A stretch of DNA of 64,000 bases. Origin: Paracoccus laeviglucosivorans (lineage in GTDB: Bacteria; Pseudomonadota; Alphaproteobacteria; Rhodobacterales; Rhodobacteraceae). Shown in pieces: positions 25,894 through 36,068 of the stretch; position 1 is the stretch's first letter; every line of letters begins with the position of its first letter. Below the pieces are notes generated by a model. That model made no database searches. It had not been told where the DNA came from and saw only the letters and a list, made by a program, of their open reading frames with translations. The DNA is taken from NCBI RefSeq assembly GCF_900182695.1, contig NZ_FXTK01000004.1, positions 62,001 to 126,000 on the forward strand, read 5' to 3'. Made by a program: the position numbers and the translations under genes.

Positions 25894-27187
25894 AGCGCAG
25901 CGCCTCAACGGGGTTCATGCGGGCCGCGCGACGCGCGGGAAAGATCGTGACGATAAAGGACAGCGCCAGGGACAGCGCCACCGCACGGAAAATGTCCCAT
26001 GCCCGCAGATCGGCGGTCAGTTGATAGATGCCGCGCACCTCGGGCTGCCAGGCATTGCCGCCGGTCAGCGCATTCAGGCCGGCCATGATGTGATCGACAT
26101 TCAGCGACAGCGCCACGCCCAGCACCACCCCGGCAATCGTGCCCAAGACGCCCGTAAAAGCACCGCACAGGAAAAAGACCCGCAGGATCGCGCCCTCGGT
26201 CAGGCCCATCGTGCGCAGGATGCCGATGTCGCGTCCCTTGTTCTTGACCAGCATGATAAGCCCGGAAGTGATGTTCATCGACGCGATCAGCACAAGGATC
26301 GACAGGATGATGAACATGACGTCATCCTCCATATCCAGCGCCGCAAGGAACGACCCCGAGGCGTCGCGCCATGTCCAGATCTGCGCCCCCTCGCCCGCCG
26401 CCGCCATCAACTGGGGCGTCCAGCGATCGATCCGCTCGGGGTCATCGACATAGACCTGAATCTCATCGGCGACGCCGTCGCGGTTGAAATAGTTCTGCGC
26501 CTCGGCGAAGGGCATGAAGATGCGGGCTTGATCGATGTCATAGCGCCCGGCCGAAAAGATATAGGTGACCTCATAGGTCTCGATCCGGGGATTGGTGCCG
26601 AAGGCGGTCTTGGCCCCGTCCGGCGCCACAAGCTGCACCTTGTCGCCGACGCCCACGCCCAGTTCGCGCGCAAGGCCGATCCCCAGGGCGATGCCTTTGT
26701 CGAAATTCGCCAGATCGCCCATCGAGGTGTCGGGATTCACGATCCCCGGCATGGATTTCAGTGCGTCCAGCGTGATGCCATAGACATCGCCAAGGCCCGC
26801 CGCGTCGCCCTGTTTCGCCATGACCTTGCCGCGCACCGCCGGATAGGCATGGGTCACGCCGGGGATGTCCGCGATCTTCGCGGTCACCGCATCGTAATCC
26901 TGCACCTTGCCCGGAGAGATGTAGGTCTCTTCGGTCAGTTCGTTGTAAAAGCTGGTGGGGCTGTAATAGACGGTGCTATGGGCATTCGCGCCCAGTATCG
27001 TATCGACGAAATCCGCCCGGAACCCGGCCCGCACCGCCAGCGTGGCAATCAGCGCCATGACGCCAAGGGTGATGCCGATCAGGCTGATCCATGTCATCAC
27101 GCTGACCCCGCCCTCGGCCCGGCGGGCACGCAGATAGCGCCATGCGATCAGGAATTCATAGCGTGAGAAAGGGCGCGGACTGGCCAT
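25886..27187 (-). CDS. lolC: Lipoprotein-releasing ABC transporter permease (LolC/LolE family)
   Basis: 433 residues. The opening [50 protein letters not shown] contains the first membrane helix and the LolC/E signature. A large periplasmic domain follows, then three C-terminal helices (residues about 280-305, 325-355, 390-415; e.g. [25 protein letters not shown]). The form with one permease gene is typical of alphaproteobacteria, where LolC/E may be a single LolF-like protein making a homodimer. It couples to LolD by overlap. An operon with lolD is certain from spacing. Confidence 0.93.
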   Translation of the reverse strand: MASPRPFSRYEFLIAWRYLRARRAEGGVSVMTWISLIGITLGVMALIATLAVRAGFRADFVDTILGANAHSTVYYSPTSFYNELTEETYISPGKVQDYDAVTAKIADIPGVTHAYPAVRGKVMAKQGDAAGLGDVYGITLDALKSMPGIVNPDTSMGDLANFDKGIALGIGLARELGVGVGDKVQLVAPDGAKTAFGTNPRIETYEVTYIFSAGRYDIDQARIFMPFAEAQNYFNRDGVADEIQVYVDDPERIDRWTPQLMAAAGEGAQIWTWRDASGSFLAALDMEDDVMFIILSILVLIASMNITSGLIMLVKNKGRDIGILRTMGLTEGAILRVFFLCGAFTGVLGTIAGVVLGVALSLNVDHIMAGLNALTGGNAWQPEVRGIYQLTADLRAWDIFRAVALSLALSFIVTIFPARRAARMNPVEALRYE

Positions 27188-27264
27188 TGGTCACCTTGAT
27201 TTTGTTCGCGACTGCTTGGCGTGTATGACGCAAACATGCAAGCCAACAAGCATGTGAGGGTTTC

Positions 27265-27699
27265 TTGATCATCCGTCCCGCCACGCCCGCCGACCTGCCC
27301 GGAATCCGCGCCATCGCCGAGGCCGCCTATCGCCCCTATGTCGCCCGCAACGGGTTGGAGCCCGCGCCACTGAACGAAGATTACGCCGCCTGCCTGCCCC
27401 GGACGTGGGTGCTGGACGAAGACGGGCCGCAGGGATTTGTCGTGCTGATCGACCAGCCCGATCATATGTTGCTGGACAACGTGGCTGTCGGTCCCGGCGC
27501 GCAGGGCAAGGGTTACGGGCGCGCGTTGATGGACTTCGCCGAAGGCCACGCACGCGCGGCCCACCTGCCCGCCATCCGGCTTTATACGCAAGAGATCATG
27601 GTCGAAAACCTCGCGATCTATACCCGGCGCGGCTATGTCGAGACGCACCGGGCCACCGAAGATGGCCTGCCCCGCGTCTTCATGGAAAAACGGCTTTAG
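27265..27699 (+). CDS. GNAT N-acetyltransferase
   Basis: 144 residues from a TTG at 27265, which has GAGGG four bases upstream; no ATG in this frame is better placed. The fold is complete: MIIRPATPADLPGIRAIAEAAY, then LLDNVAVGPGAQGKGYGRALMDFAEGHAR (acetyl-CoA loop) and AIYTRRGYVETHR. The protein substrate or small-molecule substrate is unknown. It is divergent from lolC and convergent, with only two bases between stops, with an Lrp-type regulator. Confidence 0.85.
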   Translation: MIIRPATPADLPGIRAIAEAAYRPYVARNGLEPAPLNEDYAACLPRTWVLDEDGPQGFVVLIDQPDHMLLDNVAVGPGAQGKGYGRALMDFAEGHARAAHLPAIRLYTQEIMVENLAIYTRRGYVETHRATEDGLPRVFMEKRL

Positions 27700-27701
27700 C
27701 G

Positions 27702-28154
27702 TCACAAGGGGCCGGGGCGGCGTTCTTCGGACAGCATCACGTTCGCCTCGACCTGCCCCACGCCGGGCAGTGTCATGATGCGGCGGCGCAGGATGCGTTC
27801 GAAATCCGCGATGTCGCGGGCATGAATGCGCAGGCGGTAATCGAACTGGCCAAGCACATGCTGGACGGTCTGCACCTCGGGGATCGCGGTCACCGCGCGT
27901 TCGAATTCCTCAAGACTGGTGCGGCCTTTTGCGGCAAGGCGGATGCCCAGAAAGACGGTGACGCCGAAGCCCAAAGCTGCCGCATCGACCACCACGCGCC
28001 GCCCGGCGATCACGCCCGCATCGGTGAGCCGCTTGATACGGCGCCACGCAGCGGGCTGGGTCAGGCCGATCTCTCGGCCCACCTCGGCGGCGCTCAGGTT
28101 CGCGTCGCCCGCCAACAGGCGCAGAATGGCAAGATCGGTCGCATCGGGGGTCAC
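27702..28154 (-). CDS. Lrp/AsnC family regulator, second of a tandem pair
   Basis: 150 residues from a GTG at 28152-28154. The longer frame beginning at 28259 only extends into the upstream gene. The start overlaps the stop of the preceding Lrp gene as GTGA, so translation is coupled. The N-terminal helix-turn-helix is AAEVGREIGLTQPAAWRRIKRLTDAGVI, and the C-terminal RAM domain has VLGQFDYRLRIHARDIADFERILRR, which usually binds amino acids. With its twin it could form heteromers. Adjacent ilvC suggests sensing of branched-chain amino acids, but that is inference. Confidence 0.93.
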   Translation of the reverse strand: MTPDATDLAILRLLAGDANLSAAEVGREIGLTQPAAWRRIKRLTDAGVIAGRRVVVDAAALGFGVTVFLGIRLAAKGRTSLEEFERAVTAIPEVQTVQHVLGQFDYRLRIHARDIADFERILRRRIMTLPGVGQVEANVMLSEERRPGPL

Positions 28155-28606
28155 AGCGGCAGCTCCTGCACGTCTTTGATTGTGGACACCAGCATGAGCG
28201 CGTCGCTGTCGGACACATGCGGCAGGGTCAGGATGCTTTCGCGATAGATCTGCTGCCAATGCGCCATGTCGCGCGCGATGACCGAAAGTCGCAGATCGAC
28301 CGAGCCAAGGAAGGTCTGAATCTCCGTCACTTCGGGAACACGGCGGGCGGCGGTCATGAAATCGTCAAAGGCGCGCGGCTCGGTCTTGTCCAGGGTGAAG
28401 CGCAGACTGACCTGCACCTCATAGCCCAGCTTACGCCAGTCGATGCGGGTCTCCGTGGCGCGTATGACGCCGCTTTCGCGCAACCGCTCAAGCCTGCGCC
28501 ACAGGCTGGCGGGTGTTACCCCCGCCCGCAGCGCAAGTTCGGCATTGCCGATCTGCGGATCGGCCAGAAGTTGGCGAAGTATGCGCCGGTCAGTCGCGTC
28601 AGGCAT
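28151..28606 (-). CDS. Lrp/AsnC family regulator, first of a tandem pair
   Basis: 151 residues. Helix-turn-helix: NAELALRAGVTPASLWRRLERLRESGVIRATETRIDW; C-terminal RAM domain: FLGSVDLRLSVIARDMAHWQQIYRESILTLPHV. It differs clearly in sequence from its partner, so it is an old duplicate rather than a recent copy. It is divergent from ilvC, with 127 bases between the starts, which hold an AT-rich dyad. Autoregulation and control of ilvC are plausible from the layout. Confidence 0.93.
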   Translation of the reverse strand: MPDATDRRILRQLLADPQIGNAELALRAGVTPASLWRRLERLRESGVIRATETRIDWRKLGYEVQVSLRFTLDKTEPRAFDDFMTAARRVPEVTEIQTFLGSVDLRLSVIARDMAHWQQIYRESILTLPHVSDSDALMLVSTIKDVQELPL

Positions 28607-28619
28607 GATTTTTTCACTA

Positions 28620-28639
28620 TGATAAGCGATTACTTATTA
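28620..28639. promoter_or_regulatory. Candidate Lrp-type operator between the Lrp gene and ilvC
   Basis: Dyad ATAAG-CGATTA-CTTAT (28622-28637) in an AT-rich stretch of otherwise GC-rich DNA, 14 bases before the Lrp gene start and about 97 before ilvC. Lrp family sites are typically 15-16 base AT-rich imperfect palindromes, which this fits. Confidence 0.4.
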
Positions 28640-28640
28640 A

Positions 28641-29756
<1,116 letters not shown>

Positions 29757-29776
29757 TCCCGGCTCGTAAGATTGGA

Positions 29777-29804
29777 AAAGCCCCGCATATGCGGGGCTTT
29801 TTCA
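29777..29804 (+). terminator. Terminator of ilvC
   Basis: AAGCCCCGCAT pairs with ATGCGGGGCTT to make an eleven-pair almost loopless stem, followed by TTTTTC. It lies 20 bases after the ilvC stop and is symmetrical, so it might work both ways. Confidence 0.85.
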
Positions 29805-29961
29805 TTGGATTGGCGGTAAGTTACTGAGCTTTTCAGCCATCAGACGTCACGTCTATTATACATAGCGAAGACGCGGGAAAGTGAGGCCATCTTGAGTCGA
29901 AGAGAATACCGCGCATCGGTTCTTCTGGCATTCGTCCTGGGCCTGTTTTCATTCCATATTT

Positions 29962-30312
29962 ATGACCGCCTTTCTGTCATACTGTCTATTAGTGGGATTT
30001 GGGTTAAGACCTATTGTAACGATGAGACAGGCCTGCCTGTATGCCCGCTTTGAACGGGAAGGCGGCATAGGCTATTCGCAGTTCGTCTATTTCTTTGCCA
30101 CGGAGGAAGCTGCCCGAGATGGCCGCTTGAGCCATCAGAATGTGGGCTGCGAGGCTGCATATCGCATTTCTGTCTCATGGACCGACGCATCGAATGCGGT
30201 TGTAGACGGACCGGCAGGATGTGAGATCGAAGGCTATATGGGACCGAAAAAATTCACCGTTGAGCAAATCAGCAGCTATCGAACGGCAATTGCCATTCGC
30301 AACAAGCGATGA
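29962..30312 (+). CDS. Hypothetical protein, possibly a frameshifted gene
   Basis: 116 residues in a stretch of visibly lower GC content. The ATG at 29962 has no ribosome binding site. Upstream in another frame, a TTG at 29892 has GAGG six bases before it and encodes 53 residues with a good membrane segment (VLLAFVLGLFSFHIYDRLSVIL) until a stop at 30051-30053. The C-terminal two thirds of this frame (YSQFVYFFATEEAARDG..., WTDASNAVVDGPAGCEIEGYM) look protein-like. So the real gene may start at 29892 with a frameshift near 30040, or the upstream reading is chance. No family recognised. Confidence 0.35.
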   Translation: MTAFLSYCLLVGFGLRPIVTMRQACLYARFEREGGIGYSQFVYFFATEEAARDGRLSHQNVGCEAAYRISVSWTDASNAVVDGPAGCEIEGYMGPKKFTVEQISSYRTAIAIRNKR

Positions 30313-30459
30313 CCGATTCGAGATGACGACAACCGTCCACCGCTGCCCGCCCTAATTACCCGCAGCGTCTGACGGGGGGCGTTGATTCAGACGGCGCTTC
30401 GCAGGGTGCGCGCGGAAATTCAGGACGATGCTCAAGCAAGCGCGTCTATGCATCACCAT

Positions 30460-30882
30460 TTACGTCATAGGATGCGATGGTCTGGATAATATCTCTGCGA
30501 TCCACGGATCGGTATGTTCCTTGACCGGATTGTCGGAGCGGTCGCGTTTCCTGTGGTACTCACCTGCATCATATGCCGAGAATATCTCATAAAACGGTTC
30601 AGGCACCGCCCGGCCACGACTTTCAAGGCTTTCAAGCCACGCCCACCACAAATCATTCATTATTCCGTCGCAAACCTGATAGCTGAGGACGCCCGCCGCG
30701 TATTTTTCAGCGACCATAAGGGCTATCACGTTGTAGAACTGATGGTTTGCCAGATCGCCTGCCCATTCCTCGACTTGCTCGGGCGCGATACGCCGCCGGG
30801 GATCAGCGCGCGCAATCTCGACCATTTCGGCCAGTCGGCATTCCAGCGCCTGACCATCCAACAATTTTCCAGACACAGCCAA
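30460..30882 (-). CDS. Hypothetical protein, 140 residues
   Basis: Starts with a TTG at 30880-30882, preceded by AGGGGCGG. The sequence is helical and rich in Glu, Ala and Trp, with a conserved-looking stretch DGIMNDLWWAWLESL and a tail with HRKRDRSDNPVKEHTD. No signal peptide, membrane segment or known domain is seen. It sits in the lower-GC patch between ilvC and dnaE and directly follows the terminator of dnaE on the same strand, so it has its own transcription unit. Possible origin by transfer; function unknown. Confidence 0.5.
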   Translation of the reverse strand: MAVSGKLLDGQALECRLAEMVEIARADPRRRIAPEQVEEWAGDLANHQFYNVIALMVAEKYAAGVLSYQVCDGIMNDLWWAWLESLESRGRAVPEPFYEIFSAYDAGEYHRKRDRSDNPVKEHTDPWIAEILSRPSHPMT

Positions 30883-30897
30883 GGATCCGCCCCTAAT

Positions 30898-30935
30898 TAT
30901 AAACCCGCGCCATTCCCAGACATTGGCGCGGGCAT
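30898..30935 (-). terminator. Terminator of dnaE
   Basis: CCCGCGCCA at 30904-30912 pairs with TGGCGCGGG at 30924-30932. On the minus strand the stem is followed by TTTATAATT. It lies about 57 bases past the dnaE stop. Confidence 0.7.
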
Positions 30936-30988
30936 TTCCTTACATTCGCATGTGTCTCGTCAAGGCCTGCTTCAGGCACCCACACCCC

Positions 30989-33900
30989 CTACTCCTCCAG
31001 CACCTCCAGCACCCCCGGAATGACCCGCAGCGCCTGGCGGGCGGGGGTGGTCAGGGGGGCGTCCTCGGTAATCTCGATATCCACAAGATCGTCGCCGTCC
31101 TTCAGGCGCAGCGAGATCGGGCCGCGCGCGCGGGATGGCGCGTTGATTTCGGCCTGGATGCGCGCCAAGGCCTGGGCGATGGCGGGCACCGCGTCCAGCC
31201 CGCTGATCTCGACCGCCAGACGGTTCGCGCCCGCGTCCGCCACTGCTTGTTCCAGCGGCGTCACCGACCGGGCCAGCAGCTTGACCTGATCGCCGGACGG
31301 TTCGACCTGCACCTGCAGCACGACGTTTTCGCCCGGCTCCAGATGCTGCCTGTGGGCGTCCAGCGTATCGGAAAACACCGTCACCTCGTATAGCCCGGTC
31401 GGATCGGACAGACCTACGAAGGCAAAGCGTGTGCCGCGGGCGGATTTCTTTTCCTGCCGGAAGGCCACGGTCCCAGCCAGCGATGCGACAAGGGCACCGT
31501 CCATAGCTGCCTGCGTCACCTCGGCCAGCGTCTGCACGTTCTTGCGCCGCAGCGCGGGCAGGTAATCGTCCAAGGGATGCCCCGAGAGATAAAAGCCCAC
31601 CGCGGCATGTTCCTCGCCCAGTTTTTCGGCGGGCATCCAGACCGGCGCGGTCACGGCACGCGGCGGGGGCAGATCCTCACCCCCCCCGAAAAGCGAGGAT
31701 TGCGATGACGCCGCAGCCTCTTGCACCGCTTGCGACCACGCGACCAAACCATCAAGAGATTTCAGAACCTTGGAGCGGCTTTCCTCCAAAACATCGAAGG
31801 CGCCGGCACGGGCCAGCATCTCAAGCGGACGCTTGCCCACCCGGCGCATATCCACCCGGCGGGCGAAGTCCTGCATGTTCTTGAAGGGCTGGTCGCCACG
31901 CGCCTGCACGATCAGGTTCATCGCCTCGACCCCCACGCCCTTCAACGCGCCAAGGGCATAGTGGATGCGGCCTTCGCGGACGCTGAACGTCGCGATCGAA
32001 CGGTTGACGCAGGGCGGAATCGTCTCGATCCCCATGCGGTCGGCTTCACGCTTATAGACAGCCAGCTTGTCGGTCAGGTGAATATCGCAGTTCATCACCG
32101 CGGCCATGAACTCGACCGGATGGTTCGCCTTCAGCCATGCGGTCTGGTAACTGACGACGGCATAGGCGGCAGCGTGCGATTTGTTGAAGCCGTAATTCGC
32201 GAACTTCTCAAGAAGGTCAAAGACTTCCCCGGCTTTCTTTCCGTCGATTCCCTGCGCCTTGCAGCCCTCGACGAATTTGGGCCGTTCCTTGGCCATTTCC
32301 TCGGCGATCTTCTTGCCCATCGCGCGGCGCAGCAGGTCGGCACCGCCAAGCGAATAGCCCGCCATGACCTGCGCGATCTGCATCACCTGTTCCTGATAGA
32401 CGATGATGCCCTGCGTTTCCGCCAGGATCGGGTCGATGGTCGGGTGCAGCGATTCCAGCGGACGAAGGCCGTTCTTCACCTCGCAATAGGTGGGAATATT
32501 CTCCATCGGGCCGGGGCGATACAATGCCACCAGTGCCACGATGTCCTCGATGCAGGTGGGTTTCATGCGCCGCAGCGCGTCCATCATACCGCTGGATTCC
32601 ACCTGAAACACCGCAACGGTGCGGGCGCTGGCGAACAGGTCATAGCTGGGCTTGTCGTCCAGCGGAATCGCGTTGATCTGGTTTTCCGCGCCATCGGCGG
32701 GCGTATAAAGCGTGCGCCCATCTGCCGCGACATGCAGCGGGCGCCCGCCACCATTGACCAGATCCACGGCATTCTGGATCACCGTCAGGGTTTTCAGGCC
32801 CAGAAAGTCGAATTTGACCAGCCCTGCCGCCTCGACCCACTTCATGTTGAACTGGGTCGCGGGCATGTCCGATGCCGGATCGCGATACAAAGGCACCAGA
32901 TGGTGCAGCGGCCTGTCCCCGATCACCACCCCCGCCGCGTGGGTCGATGCGTTGCGCAGCAGCCCCTCGATCTTGGCGGCATAATCCAGCAGGCGGCCCA
33001 CGACTTCCTCTTTGGCGGCTTCGCGCAGGCGGGGTTCGTCGGCCAAGGCCTTGGTGACGCTGACAGGCTTGACCCCCTCGACCGGGATCATCTTGGACAG
33101 GCGATCTACCTGACCGAATGGCAGTTGCAGCACGCGGCCCACGTCGCGCACGGCGGCCTTGGACAGCAACGCGCCGAAGGTGATGATCTGGCCCACCTTG
33201 TCGCGGCCATATTTCTCCTGAACGTAGCGGATCACTTCCTCTCGCCGGTCCATGCAAAAGTCGATGTCGAAGTCGGGCATCGAAACCCGTTCCGGGTTCA
33301 GGAAGCGTTCGAACAGCAGGCTGTAGCGCAGCGGATCAAGGTCGGTGATCGTCAGCGCATAGGCCACAAGCGAGCCCGCGCCCGACCCCCGGCCTGGACC
33401 GACCGGGATGCCCTGATCCTTGGCCCATTTGATGAAATCGGCAACGATCAGGAAATAACCCGGAAAGCCCATCTGTTCGATGATGCCCAGTTCGAACCGC
33501 AGCCGCTCCTCATATTCCTCAAGCGGCACGGCATGGGGGATGATGGCAAGCCGGGCGCGCAGACCGTCCCACGCCTGACGGCGCAGCTCCTCGACCTCAT
33601 CATCGGCAAAGCGCGGCAGGATCGGGGCGTGCTTTTTCACGGCAAAGGCGCAGCGTTTCGCAATCTCGACCGTGTTGTCGATCGCTTCGGGCAGGTCGGC
33701 GAACAGCGTCGCCATTTCCGCTGCCGATTTGAAGTAATGCTGCGGGGTCAGCCGACGGCGCGGCGCGGTCTGATCGACATAGGCCCGGTCCGAGATGCAG
33801 ATCAGCGCGTCATGCGCATCGAAAAGGTCCGGCTTCGGGAAATACACGTCATTCGTCGCGACCAGCGGCAAATCCAGCGCATAGGCGATGTCGATCATGC

Positions 33901-34462
33901 CGCCTTCGCTTGCGGCTTCGGCGGCCATGGGCTTGCCGGATTCGTCGCGGTGGCGCTGCAATTCGACGTAAAGCCGGGTCGGGAAACCTTCGGCAAGCTG
34001 CTGGGTCAGATCGCGGGCATCGGTCAGACGCCCCAGCGCGACCAGTTGCCCCACCGGCCCGCCAGCCCCGCCGGTCAGGCAGATCAGCCCTTCGGCATGG
34101 GCCAGCAATTCGTCCACGGTCACGTGCGGCAAGGCGCTGCCTTCACGCAGGTACAGGCAGGTTGAAAGCGCCATCAGGTTCAACCAGCCCGCCGCATTCT
34201 GCGCAAGCACCACGACCGGCCCCGTGGTGGCTACGGCCTGCACCGTCACCTGACATCCCACGATTGGCTGGACGCCTGCGTCCTGTGCCTTGACCGAAAA
34301 CTCCAGCGCGGCGAACAGGGCGTTGCTGTCGGTCAGCGCGACGGCAGGCATCCCGTTGGACGCGGCAAGGTCCGCAAGTTTCTTGACCGGAATCGCACCT
34401 TCCAGAAGCGAGTGTTCGGAATGCGTGCGCAGATGAATGAATCGGGGCGAATTTTCAGGCAT
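30989..34462 (-). CDS. dnaE: DNA polymerase III subunit alpha
   Basis: 1157 residues, the normal length of replicative DnaE. The N-terminal PHP domain opens FIHLRTHSEHSLLEGAIPVKKL; the palm motif is MPDFDIDFCMDRREEVI around residues 393-409, holding catalytic aspartates; YRPGPMENIPTYCEVKNG and FNKSHAAAYAVVSYQTAWLKANHPVEFMAAVM are family landmarks. A C-terminal OB-fold region (LAGTVAFRQEKKSARGTRFAFVGLSD) and a tail for tau binding end the protein. It is transcribed alone with a distinct terminator. The start ATG has no near rival. Confidence 0.97.
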   Translation of the reverse strand: MPENSPRFIHLRTHSEHSLLEGAIPVKKLADLAASNGMPAVALTDSNALFAALEFSVKAQDAGVQPIVGCQVTVQAVATTGPVVVLAQNAAGWLNLMALSTCLYLREGSALPHVTVDELLAHAEGLICLTGGAGGPVGQLVALGRLTDARDLTQQLAEGFPTRLYVELQRHRDESGKPMAAEAASEGGMIDIAYALDLPLVATNDVYFPKPDLFDAHDALICISDRAYVDQTAPRRRLTPQHYFKSAAEMATLFADLPEAIDNTVEIAKRCAFAVKKHAPILPRFADDEVEELRRQAWDGLRARLAIIPHAVPLEEYEERLRFELGIIEQMGFPGYFLIVADFIKWAKDQGIPVGPGRGSGAGSLVAYALTITDLDPLRYSLLFERFLNPERVSMPDFDIDFCMDRREEVIRYVQEKYGRDKVGQIITFGALLSKAAVRDVGRVLQLPFGQVDRLSKMIPVEGVKPVSVTKALADEPRLREAAKEEVVGRLLDYAAKIEGLLRNASTHAAGVVIGDRPLHHLVPLYRDPASDMPATQFNMKWVEAAGLVKFDFLGLKTLTVIQNAVDLVNGGGRPLHVAADGRTLYTPADGAENQINAIPLDDKPSYDLFASARTVAVFQVESSGMMDALRRMKPTCIEDIVALVALYRPGPMENIPTYCEVKNGLRPLESLHPTIDPILAETQGIIVYQEQVMQIAQVMAGYSLGGADLLRRAMGKKIAEEMAKERPKFVEGCKAQGIDGKKAGEVFDLLEKFANYGFNKSHAAAYAVVSYQTAWLKANHPVEFMAAVMNCDIHLTDKLAVYKREADRMGIETIPPCVNRSIATFSVREGRIHYALGALKGVGVEAMNLIVQARGDQPFKNMQDFARRVDMRRVGKRPLEMLARAGAFDVLEESRSKVLKSLDGLVAWSQAVQEAAASSQSSLFGGGEDLPPPRAVTAPVWMPAEKLGEEHAAVGFYLSGHPLDDYLPALRRKNVQTLAEVTQAAMDGALVASLAGTVAFRQEKKSARGTRFAFVGLSDPTGLYEVTVFSDTLDAHRQHLEPGENVVLQVQVEPSGDQVKLLARSVTPLEQAVADAGANRLAVEISGLDAVPAIAQALARIQAEINAPSRARGPISLRLKDGDDLVDIEITEDAPLTTPARQALRVIPGVLEVLEE

Positions 34463-34556
34463 GGCGCCAATCTAGGCGCGACCTGTCCATCTGTGCAATT
34501 GCCCATCGGCCGAAATCCGCTAAGAGGAGTGCTGAATAATCCAGCGGGGCGGCCGA

Positions 34557-36068
34557 GTGACTGACGTTTTCCGGGCAGAGAGCCTGGGCAAAACCTATCC
34601 CGGCGTGCGCGCCAATGAAGATGTCAGCTTTTCGGTGGCGCCCGGCGAAATCCACGCGCTTCTGGGCGAAAACGGCGCGGGCAAATCCACACTGGTCAAG
34701 ATGATCTATGGTCTGGTCAAACCCGATGACGGTCACATGACGCTGATGGGATCGGTCCATGCGCCCGCCGATCCGCGTGCGGCACGCGCGGCGGGCGTCG
34801 CGATGGTGTTTCAGCATTTCAGCCTGTTCGACGCGCTGACCGTGGCCGAGAATATTGCTTTGGGAATGGAAAACCCGCCGAAATCCCGCGAATTGTCCCA
34901 GCGCATAGCTGAACTTTCGCAAAGCTATGGCCTGCCGTTGAACCCGGCGCGGCGCGTGGCCAGCCTGTCGGCAGGTGAACGGCAGCGGGTGGAAATCCTG
35001 CGCTGCCTGCTGCAGTCTCCGCGCCTGCTGATCATGGACGAACCCACCAGCGTCCTGACCCCGCAAGAGGCCGAGATTTTGTTTGCCACCCTGCGTCAAT
35101 TGGCGGCAGGCGGCACGGCGATCCTGTATATCAGCCACAAGCTGGACGAAATCCGCAGCCATTGCGACCGCGCCACGATCCTGCGCCACGGGCGCGTCGT
35201 GAACACCGTCGATCCGCGCGCCCACACCGCCCGCGAACTGGCCGCGATGATGGTCGGCGCGGAAATGCGCGTCATCGACCGTTCAGGCCGCAAGCCGGGG
35301 GCCGAGGTGCTGCGCGTGGCGGGCCTTGCCACTGCCTCGGACGGAATGGCGCTGAAGGACGTTGCCCTGACCCTGCGCGCTGGTGAAATTCTGGGCATCG
35401 GCGGCGTGGCCGGAAACGGACAAGAGGAACTGCTATCTGCCCTGTCTGGTGAGATTGCGACACGGCCCGGCACGATCACGCTGGATGGCGTGGACCTGTC
35501 GCGCACCCCGCCCGAGGCGCGGCGCAAGGCGGGCCTGCTGGCCGCGCCCGAGGATCGGCTGGGCCATGCCGCAGTGCCCGAATTCTCGTTGGCCGAAAAC
35601 ACGCTGCTGACCGCAGGCTCGCGTCAGGGGCTGATCCGGGGCGGGCTGATCGACCATTCCGCCGCGCAAGCCTTTGCGCAGGCCGTCATCGCCGCCTTCG
35701 ACGTGCGCACGCCCGGCCCGCAAACGGCGGCGGGCGCTTTGTCCGGCGGCAACCTGCAGAAATTCGTCATCGGACGCGAAGTGCTGGGCAAACCGCGCGT
35801 GCTGGTGGTCAACCAACCGACATGGGGTGTCGATGCCGGTGCCGCCGCGCAGGTGCGTCAGGCGCTTCTGGACCTTGCCGCAAAGGGCGCGGGGATCATC
35901 GTCATCTCGCAGGATCTGGATGAGCTTTTGGAACTGTCCGACCGCTTCTGTGCACTGAACGACGGGCGGCTATCCGCCCCCCGCCCGACCGAGGGGCTGA
36001 GCATTGATGAGATCGGCCTGATGTTGGGCGGCGCGCATGGGATGGAGGTCGCACATGTTCCGGCTTGA
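34557..36068 (+). CDS. ABC transporter ATP-binding protein of a BMP-type (nucleoside-like) importer
   Basis: 503 residues from a GTG at 34557. Two nucleotide-binding domains in tandem: the first has Walker A GENGAGKSTLVKMIYG, signature LSAGERQRVEILRCL and LLIMDEPTSVL; the second has a degenerate Walker A (GVAGNGQEELLSALSG) and LSGGNLQKFVIGREVLG. This double layout is that of the RbsA/YufO class. Together with two permeases and a BMP-family binding protein it forms a complete importer. The C-terminal part overlaps the next gene by 14 bases. Family members move nucleosides such as guanosine or adenosine. Confidence 0.93.
   Translation: MTDVFRAESLGKTYPGVRANEDVSFSVAPGEIHALLGENGAGKSTLVKMIYGLVKPDDGHMTLMGSVHAPADPRAARAAGVAMVFQHFSLFDALTVAENIALGMENPPKSRELSQRIAELSQSYGLPLNPARRVASLSAGERQRVEILRCLLQSPRLLIMDEPTSVLTPQEAEILFATLRQLAAGGTAILYISHKLDEIRSHCDRATILRHGRVVNTVDPRAHTARELAAMMVGAEMRVIDRSGRKPGAEVLRVAGLATASDGMALKDVALTLRAGEILGIGGVAGNGQEELLSALSGEIATRPGTITLDGVDLSRTPPEARRKAGLLAAPEDRLGHAAVPEFSLAENTLLTAGSRQGLIRGGLIDHSAAQAFAQAVIAAFDVRTPGPQTAAGALSGGNLQKFVIGREVLGKPRVLVVNQPTWGVDAGAAAQVRQALLDLAAKGAGIIVISQDLDELLELSDRFCALNDGRLSAPRPTEGLSIDEIGLMLGGAHGMEVAHVPA

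Noticed and set aside
31721..34165. 814-residue frame on the plus strand
   Set aside because: It lies antisense to dnaE and shows no protein-like pattern.
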